From NCBI GenBank assembly GCA_021234155.1, contig JAJEKV010000180.1, positions 620,001 to 684,000 on the forward strand: a stretch of 64,000 nt of DNA. The letters are read 5' to 3'. The position numbers were made by a program, and so were the translations under genes. Numbering within the stretch: the stretch's first letter is position 1; every line of letters begins with the position of its first letter. The stretch comes from Isoetes taiwanensis. Taxonomy: Eukaryota > Streptophyta > Lycopodiopsida > Isoetales > Isoetaceae. Shown in pieces: positions 36,060 to 46,963 of the stretch. The notes below the pieces were generated by a model. It had not been told where the DNA came from, searched no databases, and saw only the letters and a list, made by a program, of their open reading frames with translations.

Positions 36060-37267
36060 TGAACATTCAAAACAATGAACATTCTCATGGTGGTATATTT
36101 CATAACTTTAATGGGTGTAACAAGTCAAATAAACCCATATATCAAGTGTACATGCATTTTATGCTATTCAAAAATTTTTTTTTTTTTTTGGTCGTCGTAA
36201 AAAAAAAAAACGTCGTTACAGACGTCGTTCAACAATGTTTTGTGTCGTCGTTTAACGGCGTCCGCGGCGTCGTTAAGCGGCGACTGTGATTCATCGAAAG
36301 CAGCGGTAATCCGCGCTTATTTTCGAGCAAGCAAAGCTTATGGAGGGCGTTTTTGAGGCGATTTTCGGCGCGGATCTACTTTGGAGTCTATTCTAAGTGT
36401 AAGACAAGCTTCATAAGGTATGTGCACGGATCAACCAACTGGTTTTTTGAATCTAAACTTGTTTTTGGGTAGATTTAGGGCTTTTTGTATTTGTTGTTTG
36501 TTCTTCCTTCAACCTTCATTCTTCTTCTTCCATTCTTGCATCCTTCTTCCATACATATTCTTCCATTCCCTTTGTTATCTTCTTCTTCGATTCTTCCTCC
36601 TCTTATACTACTTCTTCCTCCTCTTATTCAAATTCTTACTCTTAATCCTCCTCTTAGCTTCATCTTCTTCTTATTATTCTTCCTCCCCATTTTTAGGGTT
36701 CCTCCTCTTCTTCTTAGCCTTTTCTTCTTGAATTCTTCCATTCTTCTTCTAATTTTTTTTCCCATCTAAGAAGGCGTCGTTAAAAGGCGAGACCCTTCTT
36801 CTTTCAAAAATTTTCCTTATTAGTTTTTTATACTATTTCTTTCTAATCATTGAATTTTTTTTTTTTGCATGTACACTCCTAGCAAAATGTGTTGTTCTTG
36901 CAAAACAACTTGGCACCTCTTCCAGGTAAGGATTTAATTTTTTCAATACGCTAATAAAATACTAATGCTTTATTTAGGTTAAATTGTTATCCAAGAAGGG
37001 GACGTCATTGAAACCACCCCTCCCCCATTGATTTTCCATGTTTTTTTTTTCCTTTAAGTTGTTTATTTATACTAATATTTTACTAATCATTGAATTTATT
37101 GTTTTGCATGTACACTCCTAGCAAATGCGTTGTTTGTGCAAAACAACTTTGCCACCTTGTACCAGGTAAGCATTTAATTTTCAATATGCTTAATGTATTG
37201 ATTAATGTATTTAGCTTAATTTATTGCTTAATGTATTTAGCTAAAAAAATTGGGGCTTCATTTATTT
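36060..37267. repeat. Block X, copy 1 (transposon-like array edge)
   Basis: A non-satellite block joined to the monomer at AGAAGTCAA. It contains in order a T-run, CGTCG motifs (AACGTCGTT, GGCGTCGTTAAGCGGCG), a 5'-leader-like stretch ending CTTCATAAG before GTATGTG, a C/T-rich (CTTCTT)n tract at 36500-36770, and two exon-like modules with splice-like borders near 36888 and 37120. It stops at TTCATTTATTT and satellite resumes. The 103- and 94-codon frames are translations of the pyrimidine tract. Confidence 0.8.
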
Positions 37268-38896
37268 ACGCCCTACATTGCAGTATTCAGCAGCCACCTC
37301 CTAGGCCAATTGACTACGAGTGTGTTGCACATGAGATAGTTTGGCGCTTCTTCGAGAAGGGGTGAGCTTCTGGCCACAAAACTTGGTCCATAAGGCAATG
37401 TCGACGTTCTGAGTCCATTGGCAGAGATAGATCACGGTTCCAGAGAGGGGAAGTTGCACGTCCGTCGCCAGGGCCTTCGGGAGAGGACTTTTGGGGCAAG
37501 CTGCTTCCGGGTGGTTTTTAGGGTCCGTGCTTTGGCGTCAACACCCCCCCTCTACGTCAAGACACGGCGCAAGGTCCTAGTCGAATCTGACAAGGATAGA
37601 GCCTCCGAAACGTAAACCCTATGAGTTGCCAGGTTCTAGCAGGGTTTGCATTTTGGGTGCCGAGTTTTAGTCTTTTGCACTTGGGACGTGGCCGATCACA
37701 TGTAGTTGAGAGCGAAGCAAAGGGCCCGGCGGAATGGAGTTTGGACCTGTACTCCTCCCGTTGTGGCAGTTAGAAGTCAAGGGCCACTTTTGCAGTAGCA
37801 AGACATTCGTAAATTCGTAATTAATGCATAGTACGGACTTAAATTCTGATTTTTTGTCAGCTATCTTCCTAAGTCATCGCCAACATACAGGCCAACTTTC
37901 AAAAATTTTGGATAAGGTTTAGATCAAATAGTTTGCATTAGAGCGGTCAGGGCAGCTTTGTTGTTGGGCGTGGAAGCGGCACACTTGCCCAAGTCAAACA
38001 AGGCCAGGACCTTGCAAGGCCTCCTCATTAGAGGGGAGAGTTCGAACCCCGGGAGGCGAGCCCAAAAAGCTTCCCGAGGCAGCCTTTCTGGCGGCGCTCC
38101 GGGGCGACGCTAAAGACCACACTCCGGATCTCGGTTCCGTATCCGGCCGTTGAATCCTTTGTTCAAGGAACCTGGTCCGAGAAGGTCCAAAAAAATCCAA
38201 CATCCGTCCGGGAGAACATATCCAACCGCGAAGCGTCCTGCGGGCGACAGTGTAGAAACCAAAGTGTTTTGTCGTTCGGACATTGCGGAGGCTCCGAAAT
38301 GGCAATTCGACTTCGCCACATCGTCCGGAATGCCAAAATTACCCTAGGGACCAAGTTATACGGTCAATTTTGCAAAAGAAAGAAACACTTACGCCCTACA
38401 TTGCAGTATTCAGCAGCCACCTCCTAGGCCAATTGACTATGAGTAGATAGTTTGGCGCTTCTTCGAGAAGGGGTGGGCTTCTGGCCACAAAACTTGGTCC
38501 ATAGGGTAATGTCGATGTTCTGAGTCCATTGGCAGAGACAGATCACGGTTCCGGAGAAGGGAAGTTGCCCGTCCGTCGCGGGGGCCGCCGGGAGAGGACT
38601 TTTGGGGTAAGGCGCCCGCGGTGTGGTTTTAGGGTCGGGTGCTCTGGCGTCAACACCCCCCCTCTACATCAAGACAAGGCGCAAGGTCCTAGTCGAATCT
38701 GACAAGGATAGAGCCTCCGAAACGTAAACCCTATGAGTTGCCTGGTTCTAGCAGGGTTTGCGTTTTGGGTGCCGAGTTTTGGTCTTATGCACTTGGGGCG
38801 TGGGCGATCACATGCGATTGAGAACGCTGAAGCAAGGGAACCAGACGGAATGGAGTTTGGACCTGTACTCCTCCCGTTGTGGCAGTTAGAAGTCAA
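37268..38896. repeat. Satellite A-B pair between the two X copies
   Basis: Satellite restarts at ACGCCCTACATTGCAG with one A-type monomer (marker at 37388) and a B-type monomer (marker about 38500), then breaks at the same point (AGAAGTCAA, 38896) as at 36059. Landmark at 37926. The first ~375 bp of the A monomer look identical by eye to 28911-29285. Confidence 0.9.
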
Positions 38897-40728
38897 TGAA
38901 CATTCAAAACAATGAACATTCTTATGGTGGTATATTTCATAACTTTAACGGGTGTAACAAGTCAAATAAACCCATATATCAAGTGTACATGCATTCTATA
39001 CTATTCAATTTTTTTTTTTTTTTTTTTTTTGGCCGTCGTAAAAAAAAACGTCGTCTGAGCGTCGTTCAACAATGTTTTGTGTCGTCGTTTAACGGCGTCA
39101 CGGCGTCGTTAAGCGGCGACTGTGATTCATCGAAAAGCGGCGGTAATCCGCGCTTATTTTCGAGCAAGCAAAGCTTATGGAGGGCGTTTTTTGAGGCGAT
39201 TTTCGGTAGCGGATCTACTTTGGAGTCTATTCTAAGTGTAAGACAAGCTTCATAAGGTATGTGCGCGGATCAACCAAGCGGGTTTTTGAATCTAAACTTG
39301 TTTTTGGGTAGATTTAGGGCTTTTTGTATTTGTTGTTTGTTCTTCCTTCAACCTTCATTCTTCTTCTTCCATTCTTGCATCCTTCTTCCATACATATTCT
39401 TCCATTCCCTTTGTCATCTTCTTCTTCGATTCTTCCTCCTCTTATACTACTTCTTCCTCCTCTTATTCAAATTCTTACTCTTAATCCTCCTCTTGCGCTT
39501 CATCTTCTTCATTATTCTTCCTCCCCATTTTTGGGTTCCTCCTCTTCTTCTTAGCCTTTTCTTCTTGAATTCTTCCATTCTTCTTCTAATTTTTTTCCCA
39601 TCTAAGAAGACGTCGTTAAAAGACGAGACCCTTCTTCTTTCCAAAAATTTTCCTTATTAGTTTTTTTATACTATTTCTTTCTAATCATTGAATTTTTTGT
39701 TTTGCATGTACACTCCTAGCAAAATGTGTTGTTCTTGCAAAACAACTTGGCACCTATTCCAGGTAAGGATTTAATTTTTCAATACGCTAATAAAATACTA
39801 ATGCTTTATTTAGGTTAAATTGTTATCCAAGAAGGGGCGTCATTGAAACCACCCCTCCCCATTGATTTTCCATGTTTTTTTTTTCCTTTAAGTTGTTTAT
39901 TTATACTAATATTTTACTAATCATTGAATTTATTGTTTTGCATGTACACTCCTAGCAAATCGTTGTTTGTGCAAAACAACTTTTGCTCCTATGTACCAGG
40001 TAAGCATTTAATTTTCAATATGCTTAATGTATTGATTAATGTATTTAGCTTAATTTATTGCTTAATGTATTTAGCTAAAAAATTGGGGCTTCATTTATTT
40101 TTGTATTTTTTTAATATATTTAAGCGACATCATTTAATGACGTTAAAATCTTATATTTCTTTATTGGTTAAATTCATTTTATAGGCTTTAATATTAAATG
40201 TATTAACTTCATTCATAATAAATGTATTATTATTATTTTTTTCAACAAAAAAAAAAAAAATTTAAAATTTAAATTTTTTTTTTTTTTTAATACGTAAACA
40301 ACGTCGTTAAGCGGCGTTGCTTACGTAACTCTTCTTGTATGGCGTCGTTAAGCGGCGGCGTGTGCGTGGTCGCCACGTCAACAACTGGCGGCAGCGCCGT
40401 ATTTGCCCCCGGCGCCGCGTGTATGTGACGTCGTTAAATGACATCAAACACGTGGTACGCCCGCGTCGGCAACTTTCCGCTTCGCCCGACGCCCGCCCGC
40501 TGGCGCGCGTGGCGTGGCGATATATGCGTGGCGTCGTTGAAACGGCGTTACGTCGTCGCTTTAAGACGGCGCATTTGCGGCAGCGTATAGCGGCAGCGTC
40601 GCGATAAAAAAAGCGGCAGACGCGTCGTTATAGGCGTCGTTTATCGACTTTTTGGCGTCGTTCATCGACGTTCAAACGACGTCTGGACGTCGTAATAGAC
40701 GTCGTAACAGGGCAACGTTCTTGTAGTG
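38897..40728. mobile_element. Block X, copy 2, running to a CACTA terminus
   Basis: It repeats copy 1 up to about 40101 with few differences, then continues through A/T-rich DNA and a dense CGTCG region (40290-40715) to TTCTTGTAGTG at 40718-40728. Reverse-complemented this is CACTACAAGAACGTTG, a typical plant CACTA terminal repeat, with the expected subterminal motif array inside it. The other terminus of this element is not in the window, so its extent to the left is unknown; it may include the satellite. Confidence 0.75.
40290..40715. repeat. CACTA subterminal motif array (GACGTCGTTAA/GGCGTCGTTAAGCGGCG)
   Basis: Closely spaced motifs in both orientations, such as ACGTCGTTAAGCGGCGT, GGCGTCGTTATAGGCGTCG and GACGTCGTAATAGACGTCG, directly inside the terminus at 40728. 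The family is shared with 7510-8721, 36190-36290 and 39030-39120. Confidence 0.75.
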
Positions 40729-40879
40729 ATAAAGTAAGATCTTGCAATTAGGGTGTCCTTACCATCGATTTCTCACAGTTCTAGATAAAAGCAAGAAGTT
40801 CTTTGATTTTTCTAAGTTGTTTTTGTTGATATTTGTTGTTTTTGGACTTAAGCGCCTTTAAATCTAATAGATAAGAATA

Positions 40880-41300
40880 TTAAAACTTCAAAGTATTACA
40901 AAAAGTCTGGAGGGATGCATGACCAAGGTACTGGTTGTTTTCATTCCGAATGGAAGAGGACTAGATGTATCGAGTTCAAACACCCCTCAATCAAGTAGTT
41001 TCTAAATATTACAAAAGGTGTGAGAGATGAAGGTACTGATCGACTCCATCATGAATGGAGAGAATTAGATGTATCGGGTTCAGGCACTCTAGACTAGAAG
41101 ATTAAATCTTCAAAGTATTACAAAAGATCTGAAAGGATGCATGAATAAGATACTGGTCGGCTCCATCCCGAATCGAGAGGACTAGATGTATTGGGTTCAG
41201 GCACCTCTCAATCAAGTAGTTCCTAAATATTACAAAAAGTGTGAAGGGTAGCATGATTTTGGTGCTAGTCGGTCTCCATCCTGAATGAAATCGAATTGAG
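40880..41300. repeat. ~110-bp tandem repeat, four units as two dimers
   Basis: Units containing A(A/T)ATATTACAAAA or AAGTATTACAAAA start near 40890, 41003, 41112 and 41224. Alternate units are most alike (TCAAAGTATTACAAAA at 1 and 3; CTAAATATTACAAAA at 2 and 4), so the period is ~110 bp with a 222-bp dimer. Each carries a TCC(A/T)TCCCGAATGGA-like and a GATGTAT(C/T)G(A/G)GTTCA segment. Confidence 0.75.
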
Positions 41301-41309
41301 TTTTTATTG

Positions 41310-41480
41310 TCCACGAAGACCAGTCGGCCTATAGGACCCAAAAAAGAGTGCAGTAGACTTATTATTGCACGGGTTTAAAACACCCACCCCAAAAGATTTT
41401 CGAGAGAAAAACTGTAGCAGTAATAACAGAGAAATATTCTTGTATTACTATTAGCCAATGGCCCGACTTTTAGGGGCAAA
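41310..41480 (-). repeat. Probable LINE 3' tail copy
   Basis: GTCGGCCTATAGGACC, CTTATTATTGCA, GGTTTAAAACACCCACCCC and GATTTTCGAGAGAAAAACTG occur in the same order and orientation as CGGCCTATGGGACC, CTTATTACAGG, TTAAAACCCCC and GTTTTCGAGGAAAACCG at 56040-56140, at the downstream (3') end of the minus-strand LINE. This is probably a truncated copy of the same family. Confidence 0.45.
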
Positions 41481-41646
41481 ACTTCCTCGAAACCTTAAAA
41501 CCAAAATTTAGCTAAAGTATATATGTACTTTATTTTATATTTCTCTTAAAAATACACCTGTTTTCTTGACAACAAACAATCCAAAGGCTGTGAAATTGTT
41601 AAATCAGCGGCTCACACCTTGTTTCTTGATCGCCTGTCTTCGGGCG

Positions 41647-44600
41647 ATGGAGGACGTTGGAGACACAAGTCAGAGCAACGCAAGGGCTGAATCGGATATG
41701 GAGAAGCGGCTTCAGAAAGCTATGGGGCGAATCTTCAGGTACGCCATTTTTCAGGCAGAAGAGTTCTCATTTTTCAGGCTTGGTTGATGCTGCAATATAG
41801 CTCTCTTTTTCTTGGCCATACTGCCACTCTCAAATTGGACAGTCGTACCTCATATCTCTGGATGTAAGGCGCATTGGATTGAATATTGGTGTCATGGATG
41901 CATCATTTATGATGTTCGATCAGCTCCAGAACCATAATGTTCCATGTTGTTGCTCCAAATTATTACAAGCAATGAGAGGATGGGAGGTCTATGCTATTGT
42001 AAAGAAATAATGATTTTAGTTGACAATATTGCAAGGAATGAAGGCAAAGACTTAAAACTGCAGACTCAAGTCCATTACCATGCCAAAGCACCATTGAGAT
42101 TGTATGACGCAATTACTGAAAACACCTTTCCTGTCAAATATTGGCACAGTTAACCAATCGATGACAGCGGCACCTTGAGTAAATTGTGGATGAAGGTTGT
42201 TTGATGTTTAAGATAATCATTCTATATTATACAACGTTGAAAACCTCCAGGCCACTCACAGACATGGTTTCTTTTTTTTCTCCCCCCTTGCTTCTACATC
42301 TTTTCTCGAATTGTATTTTGCTGTTGTCATGCCTTGTTCTTACCAACATTTTGGCATTCAGTTCACCAGAGCCTTCCCCATCGCATATTTCTGAGAAGAC
42401 TGGTTTGCAAGCGATTGCGAGTCCACTGGTACACACAAGGGTTGCAGATAATAACGCTTCAGTACCCCAGCTCTCTTCTCCACCAAAACCCCCATGCAGA
42501 CCATGGGATCGAAGCGATCTTTTGAAACGCCTTGGAACTTTCAAATCAATGACGTGGTTTGGAAAACCAGATGTACTTATCTTATCTAAATATGTTAGAT
42601 AGTTGTGTTTGAAAAATGTATGATGCTCTTCTGTTCATAGTCTGTTCCTTTACTTTTCAATGCTGCAAAAGTTGCTTCAAAAATCCCCATCTGTTGCTTC
42701 ATTAGCTTCCTTCATTTGAATTGCATTAGATTTTGAAAAATGTGTATCTGGTGTTTAAAGCATGCAGTAACGAATCTTTAGGTCAATATCATATGTCCTT
42801 TTTGAATTGCATTTTGTTGCTTCTTTTTGCAGTTGGCGGGTCCTGTATCTTGTGCAAGGCATGGTTGGATCAATGTTGATTTAGATATGATTGCATGCGA
42901 GACATGTGGGGCACGGCTTATCTTTACTGTCACACCGTCATGGTCAAAGCAGGAAGGTAGAGGCACTATCACCACTGGCTTTCTTATTTGTAGGTGTAGC
43001 TCAGGAAAAGTTGTAACAAAGGAGGCCAGACTGTTGTGCCTCTGGGCCTGTCATGAAGTCAGTCAGCAGGGGCACAAAGTAAACTAAATGCTTTCTTATT
43101 ATATGTTTATCATCCTGGGTGCATGGTCATCACATGGATACTTCATTACAGAGTTATAACATGGACATTTCATTTCTTTTTGAAATAGTTGTCTTTCATA
43201 TTTAGCATCTTTTAACATAGTGTAATCTTTTTCTCAAGTTCAATGCGCTGCAGAACGTTTTCATAAACAGTTGGAAACTGGTCATAAAGCACGCTGTCCA
43301 TGGACCGGAAATCCCTGCTCGGAACATCTATTGCAATTCCCACCAACAGTTATACCTGCTCTTATTGAGGACTACAATAACCGACTTGAATTCCTTTCCC
43401 ATCTTTCTGCTCTTCCTATGATATCACCTATGGCAATTCAGCAATTAAAGGTGTCAAGAGGACCTGAGATAGAAAGACTTTTTGCTCAGAGTCCCACTCT
43501 TGCTGCCAGGTTTTTAGATAGCAAATATGTCATAGGACCAAAACTTGATGCATTGAAGAAGTTGAAGGAAGAATGTGATAGCTACTATCAGGTATGGATC
43601 TCTATGCATTAAACATTGGAGACTTGCATTGCACTCTGTTCTAATTTTCGCTCTTAACATAATGCAGGCACAAAAATTAATTAGTCTTTGTGGATGGGAG
43701 CCACGCATTCTTCCATATACAGTGGATTATCTTGAACACAATACGGGGAAGTCATTGCAGTTCAAAGCACAACAATATCAGGGAGACGGGCTCAAAATAC
43801 TCTTTAGCTCCGGCAAAGGTCCACAAGAAACCGATGGAGTAGGATGCTTACCTGGATCAAACCTTGATCCAGCATCTGTTGTTCTTTTCTGTGGGCTTTG
43901 TGGAGCCAGTGTTGGTTTGTGGAGTTTTAATACTGTAAGTAGGCCCTCTCAATCCACACAGTTGATGTTGGAGGAAGCTTCAAATTCCACTGATGAAGCT
44001 TGTGCAAATGATGTTACTGAGTGCAACACAACTCATTCTAAAGAAGAATCGGTTGCAGGCAAGAAAAACGAACAAGTAGAAGAGAGTAATCTTTTGCCTA
44101 AGGCCAGTGGATTAGATTTGAGTCTGACAATAGCAGGAGGTCCACCTCCAACAAGACTAAATTTCATGCCAATGAGTGCACCGGGTTCTATTCCTGTTCC
44201 TGGACTTGAGACCATCTATGGCCATCATCCGTCCTCTAGTCAGAAAGCGACTACAAATAATGAAAAGAAAACAAAAATTCTTTGTAAACGTAAGTACACA
44301 GCCCCCTCTCCTGGCGTGGAGTCTCGGCTTATAAGGCTAAAGTCTAGGAGAAGCTGTACTGAAAGACCAATTCCTCTGCACCAGCCAGTCAGTGGGTTGC
44401 CTTGTTGTTCCTCTGTTAATGCAATGCAGACATCATGCCCGAACAGGCAGGATAACTCCCCTGAAAGCGTCGAGTTTTTGCCTAGTAATGATGTTACAGA
44501 AACGGCAACAAGCCAGGAAAACTATGAACCATCAAGCACAAGTCCTGTGGAGGATCAAGGGGAAAGAGGGCCAAAGGACTGTTGTGTAGAAAATACTTCA

Positions 44601-45282
44601 GCTAGTGGACAACTTTGCCATGAAGCTTCTGAACAAGCAGGTGCAGCAGAAATTTGTAAAAAATGGGGTATTTTCGAGATTGTATATCCAAGGATAAATG
44701 ATGACTTTTAATCTATAAATTTGTTGTTTTATTTCCAGATAGTGGATTTAAGGTTTGTGCTTTGCTGGAGGACCGTGACAAGTTGGACCCAGTTTGTCAG
44801 CATCGCCATTTTTGTCCTTGGATAAATGAGATCCCACCTTTGCTCTGTGGATGGCAGTTGACCCTTGATGCACTTGACTCTCATTTGCGACCGCATCAGA
44901 AATCTGAATCCACAGCATCAATCTCAAAGGTCATAATCTTCTCCTTCTGTTCTAGGGATCTATTCCTGCTCCCATTTGCTTATAATAGCTTCAATGGGGG
45001 CTTTCAAAATGTTTTCTTTTCTATCTCCTTATGCTATTAGATCAAATTCCAATGTTCATTGTGGTTTGCCTTTGCCATATGAACCTTCAAGGGTACCTAA
45101 TAGGGGTTCTGGATATTAGTTGTTTAATCAGTCCTGAATGACTTTTTGAGATTAATTGTTGATTTGATCTTTTACAGTTAGAGACTTTATACTCGGTGCG
45201 GAAGCTACTAGGAGGAAGCCCACCTTCCAAGCGGTTGAGTCTGGAGCATAAACGGATGAACCTGGACAATGCCCGAGAATGA
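41647..45282 (+). CDS. ZC3HC1-like: ZC3HC1/NIPA-like C3HC zinc-finger protein (seven exons)
   Basis: Exons: 41647-41738, 42362-42572, 42833-42956, 43239-43591, 43668-44640, 44739-44929, 45178-45282. All junctions are GT-AG, all phases agree, and the sum is 2,049 nt (682 aa). The C3HC finger spans residues 76-164: CRPWDR, WFGKPD, ARHGWINVDLDMIACETCG (C123, C126), then GHKARCPW (H158, C162). A second module has FCGLCG (C335, C338) and, after a low-complexity insert of about 250 residues, HRHFCPW (H606, C610), so the two BIR-like modules mirror each other. In animals ZC3HC1 binds the nuclear-basket protein TPR; plant relatives include Arabidopsis ILP1 and MEM1. A nuclear role is likely. The chosen ATG has no upstream exon requirement; an in-frame ATG lies at 41566. 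Exon 4 could start at 43253 instead, but 43239 gives the better family match. Confidence 0.9.
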
Positions 45283-46233
45283 CAGTGGTATATATGTCAA
45301 ATTACAGTACCACATAACTTTCTTTGTAATAATGCAAAGCTAGAAGCTGAAGAATGCATTGCATGAAGTGGAAATGGTCTGCAAAGTAAAGCACATCCAA
45401 ACAGAAAATGGCATGGTGCTTCTGATTGCATAGTGATATTAGAAAAGCAATACTAAATTTGTACCCAGTTGGTTACTATGTATATTTTGGAGCTCCACAA
45501 TTTTGAAAATAGTGTTATGCGATAAATTTGAAGAGATTATAGAATACCTACCAAGAATAGTGACATGTTCATGTTCACTTTATATGTATGGCAATGTACT
45601 TACACAATAAAGGAAACTCTTTCTGCCCTGCTAAATTTCTTGTAATATCTGCTACAAAGGTAAGAATATGATGGGTATTTTATGTGGCCTAATTTAAGGC
45701 TGACGTGTCATTTACAATAATAACAGGGCAGAAAGCTATATAATTTTCGGTGGTTTAATTTAAGGCTACCATGTCACCTAAAACAATAATACTATTTGCA
45801 TCGATTGATTCTCCATCTCTGGATGAACAAAGTAAAAAATTGTCTATAGATAAATTGTGACATGCTGCATATCATATTGTCAGGGTAAGCGGTTTGGTGC
45901 AGCTTTCTTGTTTACTCCAGTGGGCTGCTACTCATCGCAGCATCCATCTGAGAAATTGAGAAAGCTGCCCCAAACAACTTACCTTGTAACATCACATGGT
46001 TGTAGTGGATCTAATGGTTGTAGTTCTCAACTTCTTGAATGGCGCTCATGTAAAACCACATTAGCAATTTAATAGTAACAAATGTAAATTTTTGTCGATG
46101 TTTTTGGGTTGCCCCTAGGGGGGCAAACCCTCGCTCATGTGGGGTTTTTCGTCACATTCTAAGTATATGCTAGAATATACCTAGCATATGCCAAAAACGG
46201 CTCCAAACCTACTGTTGGCTGTAAACTGGCAGT
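45283..46233. other. 3' region of the ZC3HC1-like gene and intergenic DNA
   Basis: AATAA-type signals are present (for example CACAATAAAGG near 45604). Two diverged copies of a segment reading TAATTTAAGGCT..TGTCA lie near 45690 and 45760. A 71-codon frame (45857-46072) shows no recognisable domain and is not called. A small palindrome surrounds AGTATATGCTAGAATATACC near 46160. Confidence 0.4.
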
Positions 46234-46317
46234 CACCTGCGTTGTGGGTTGCTGATGCTTGAACTGCCTAACCGGCACCTGCATTGTGGGTTGCTGATGC
46301 TTGAACTGCCTAACCGG
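46234..46317. repeat. 42-bp tandem duplication
   Basis: CACCTGCGTTGTGGGTTGCT... (46234-46275) is repeated at 46276-46317 with one visible base change (GCG to GCA). Non-coding, between two genes. Confidence 0.9.
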
Positions 46318-46657
46318 CAAGATAGACAGAACTCTAGAGATAATGCAGACTAAAGCTCTTGGTTGAACTCATTCCGCGTAAGGTGTAAAAGTTGTGGTTT
46401 TGGTATTTTTTAGAAGTATATATTTTATGTATTTTAATTAAATCGATTTTAGGATGACATCATAACGAAATTGATTATTGATTATTGAATAATAATTATT
46501 GTTACAGATTTTATTTTCGGGCATGTCTTTTAAGGACGTCATTATGGTGAATTTTGCCATGCAGCTGCCACCAATGGCATAACCTGATCCGAGCTCCTTC
46601 TCCGCCAAGCCATAACCCGATCCTCTTTCTTCGCCTATTCCTCTCCCTATTCCGACA

Positions 46658-46963
46658 ATGGCGCGGATTAAGACCACCGCCAGGAGACCCACTGAAGAAT
46701 CTATGGGCTCTGCTCCACCCAAGGAAGAGGCCGCGCCCGAGGCCGCGGAAGAGCCCAAGGGCACGAAGCTGAAAGTTGTGGCAAAATTTTCGTGCCTGGA
46801 AGTGGTACATATGCAAGATCACGGAGCTCATATCACTGAAAAAGTTCAGCAGTGGGTTGATCGGGTGACTCTTGCAGATGAGCGGCTTTTGGAGATGAAA
46901 ATCCGTGCCAGAGGGAACGATCTCTATGTGCTTATTAGGATGCCACCTCCGGGCAGTTTCTAA
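46658..46963 (+). CDS. Small intronless gene, 101-aa protein of unknown family
   Basis: A single clean frame from ATG 46658 to TAA 46963, preceded by a C/T-rich leader and followed by A/T-rich DNA. Residues 1-36 are basic then acidic and proline/alanine-rich, likely disordered. Residues 37-101 (KLKVVAKF..CLEVVH, ITEKVQQWVDRV, LLEMKIRARGNDLYVLIRMP) look like a small alpha/beta domain with one amphipathic helix and two strands. The start MARIKTTARRP resembles the histone H3 tail (M-A-R-x-K-x-T-A-R), but there is no histone fold. I do not recognise the family. Clean termination and codon use suggest a real gene; the frames on the opposite strand are shadows. Confidence 0.6.
   Translation: MARIKTTARRPTEESMGSAPPKEEAAPEAAEEPKGTKLKVVAKFSCLEVVHMQDHGAHITEKVQQWVDRVTLADERLLEMKIRARGNDLYVLIRMPPPGSF

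Noticed and set aside
36420-39660. Hydrophobic frames of 94-133 codons (FLLLILL-rich) that look like membrane proteins
   Set aside because: They translate a CTTCTT-rich pyrimidine tract present in both X copies; the composition explains them.
45857-46072. 71-codon frame after the ZC3HC1-like gene as an extra exon
   Set aside because: The gene has a clean stop at 45282 that matches the family C-terminus, and this frame has no recognisable domain.
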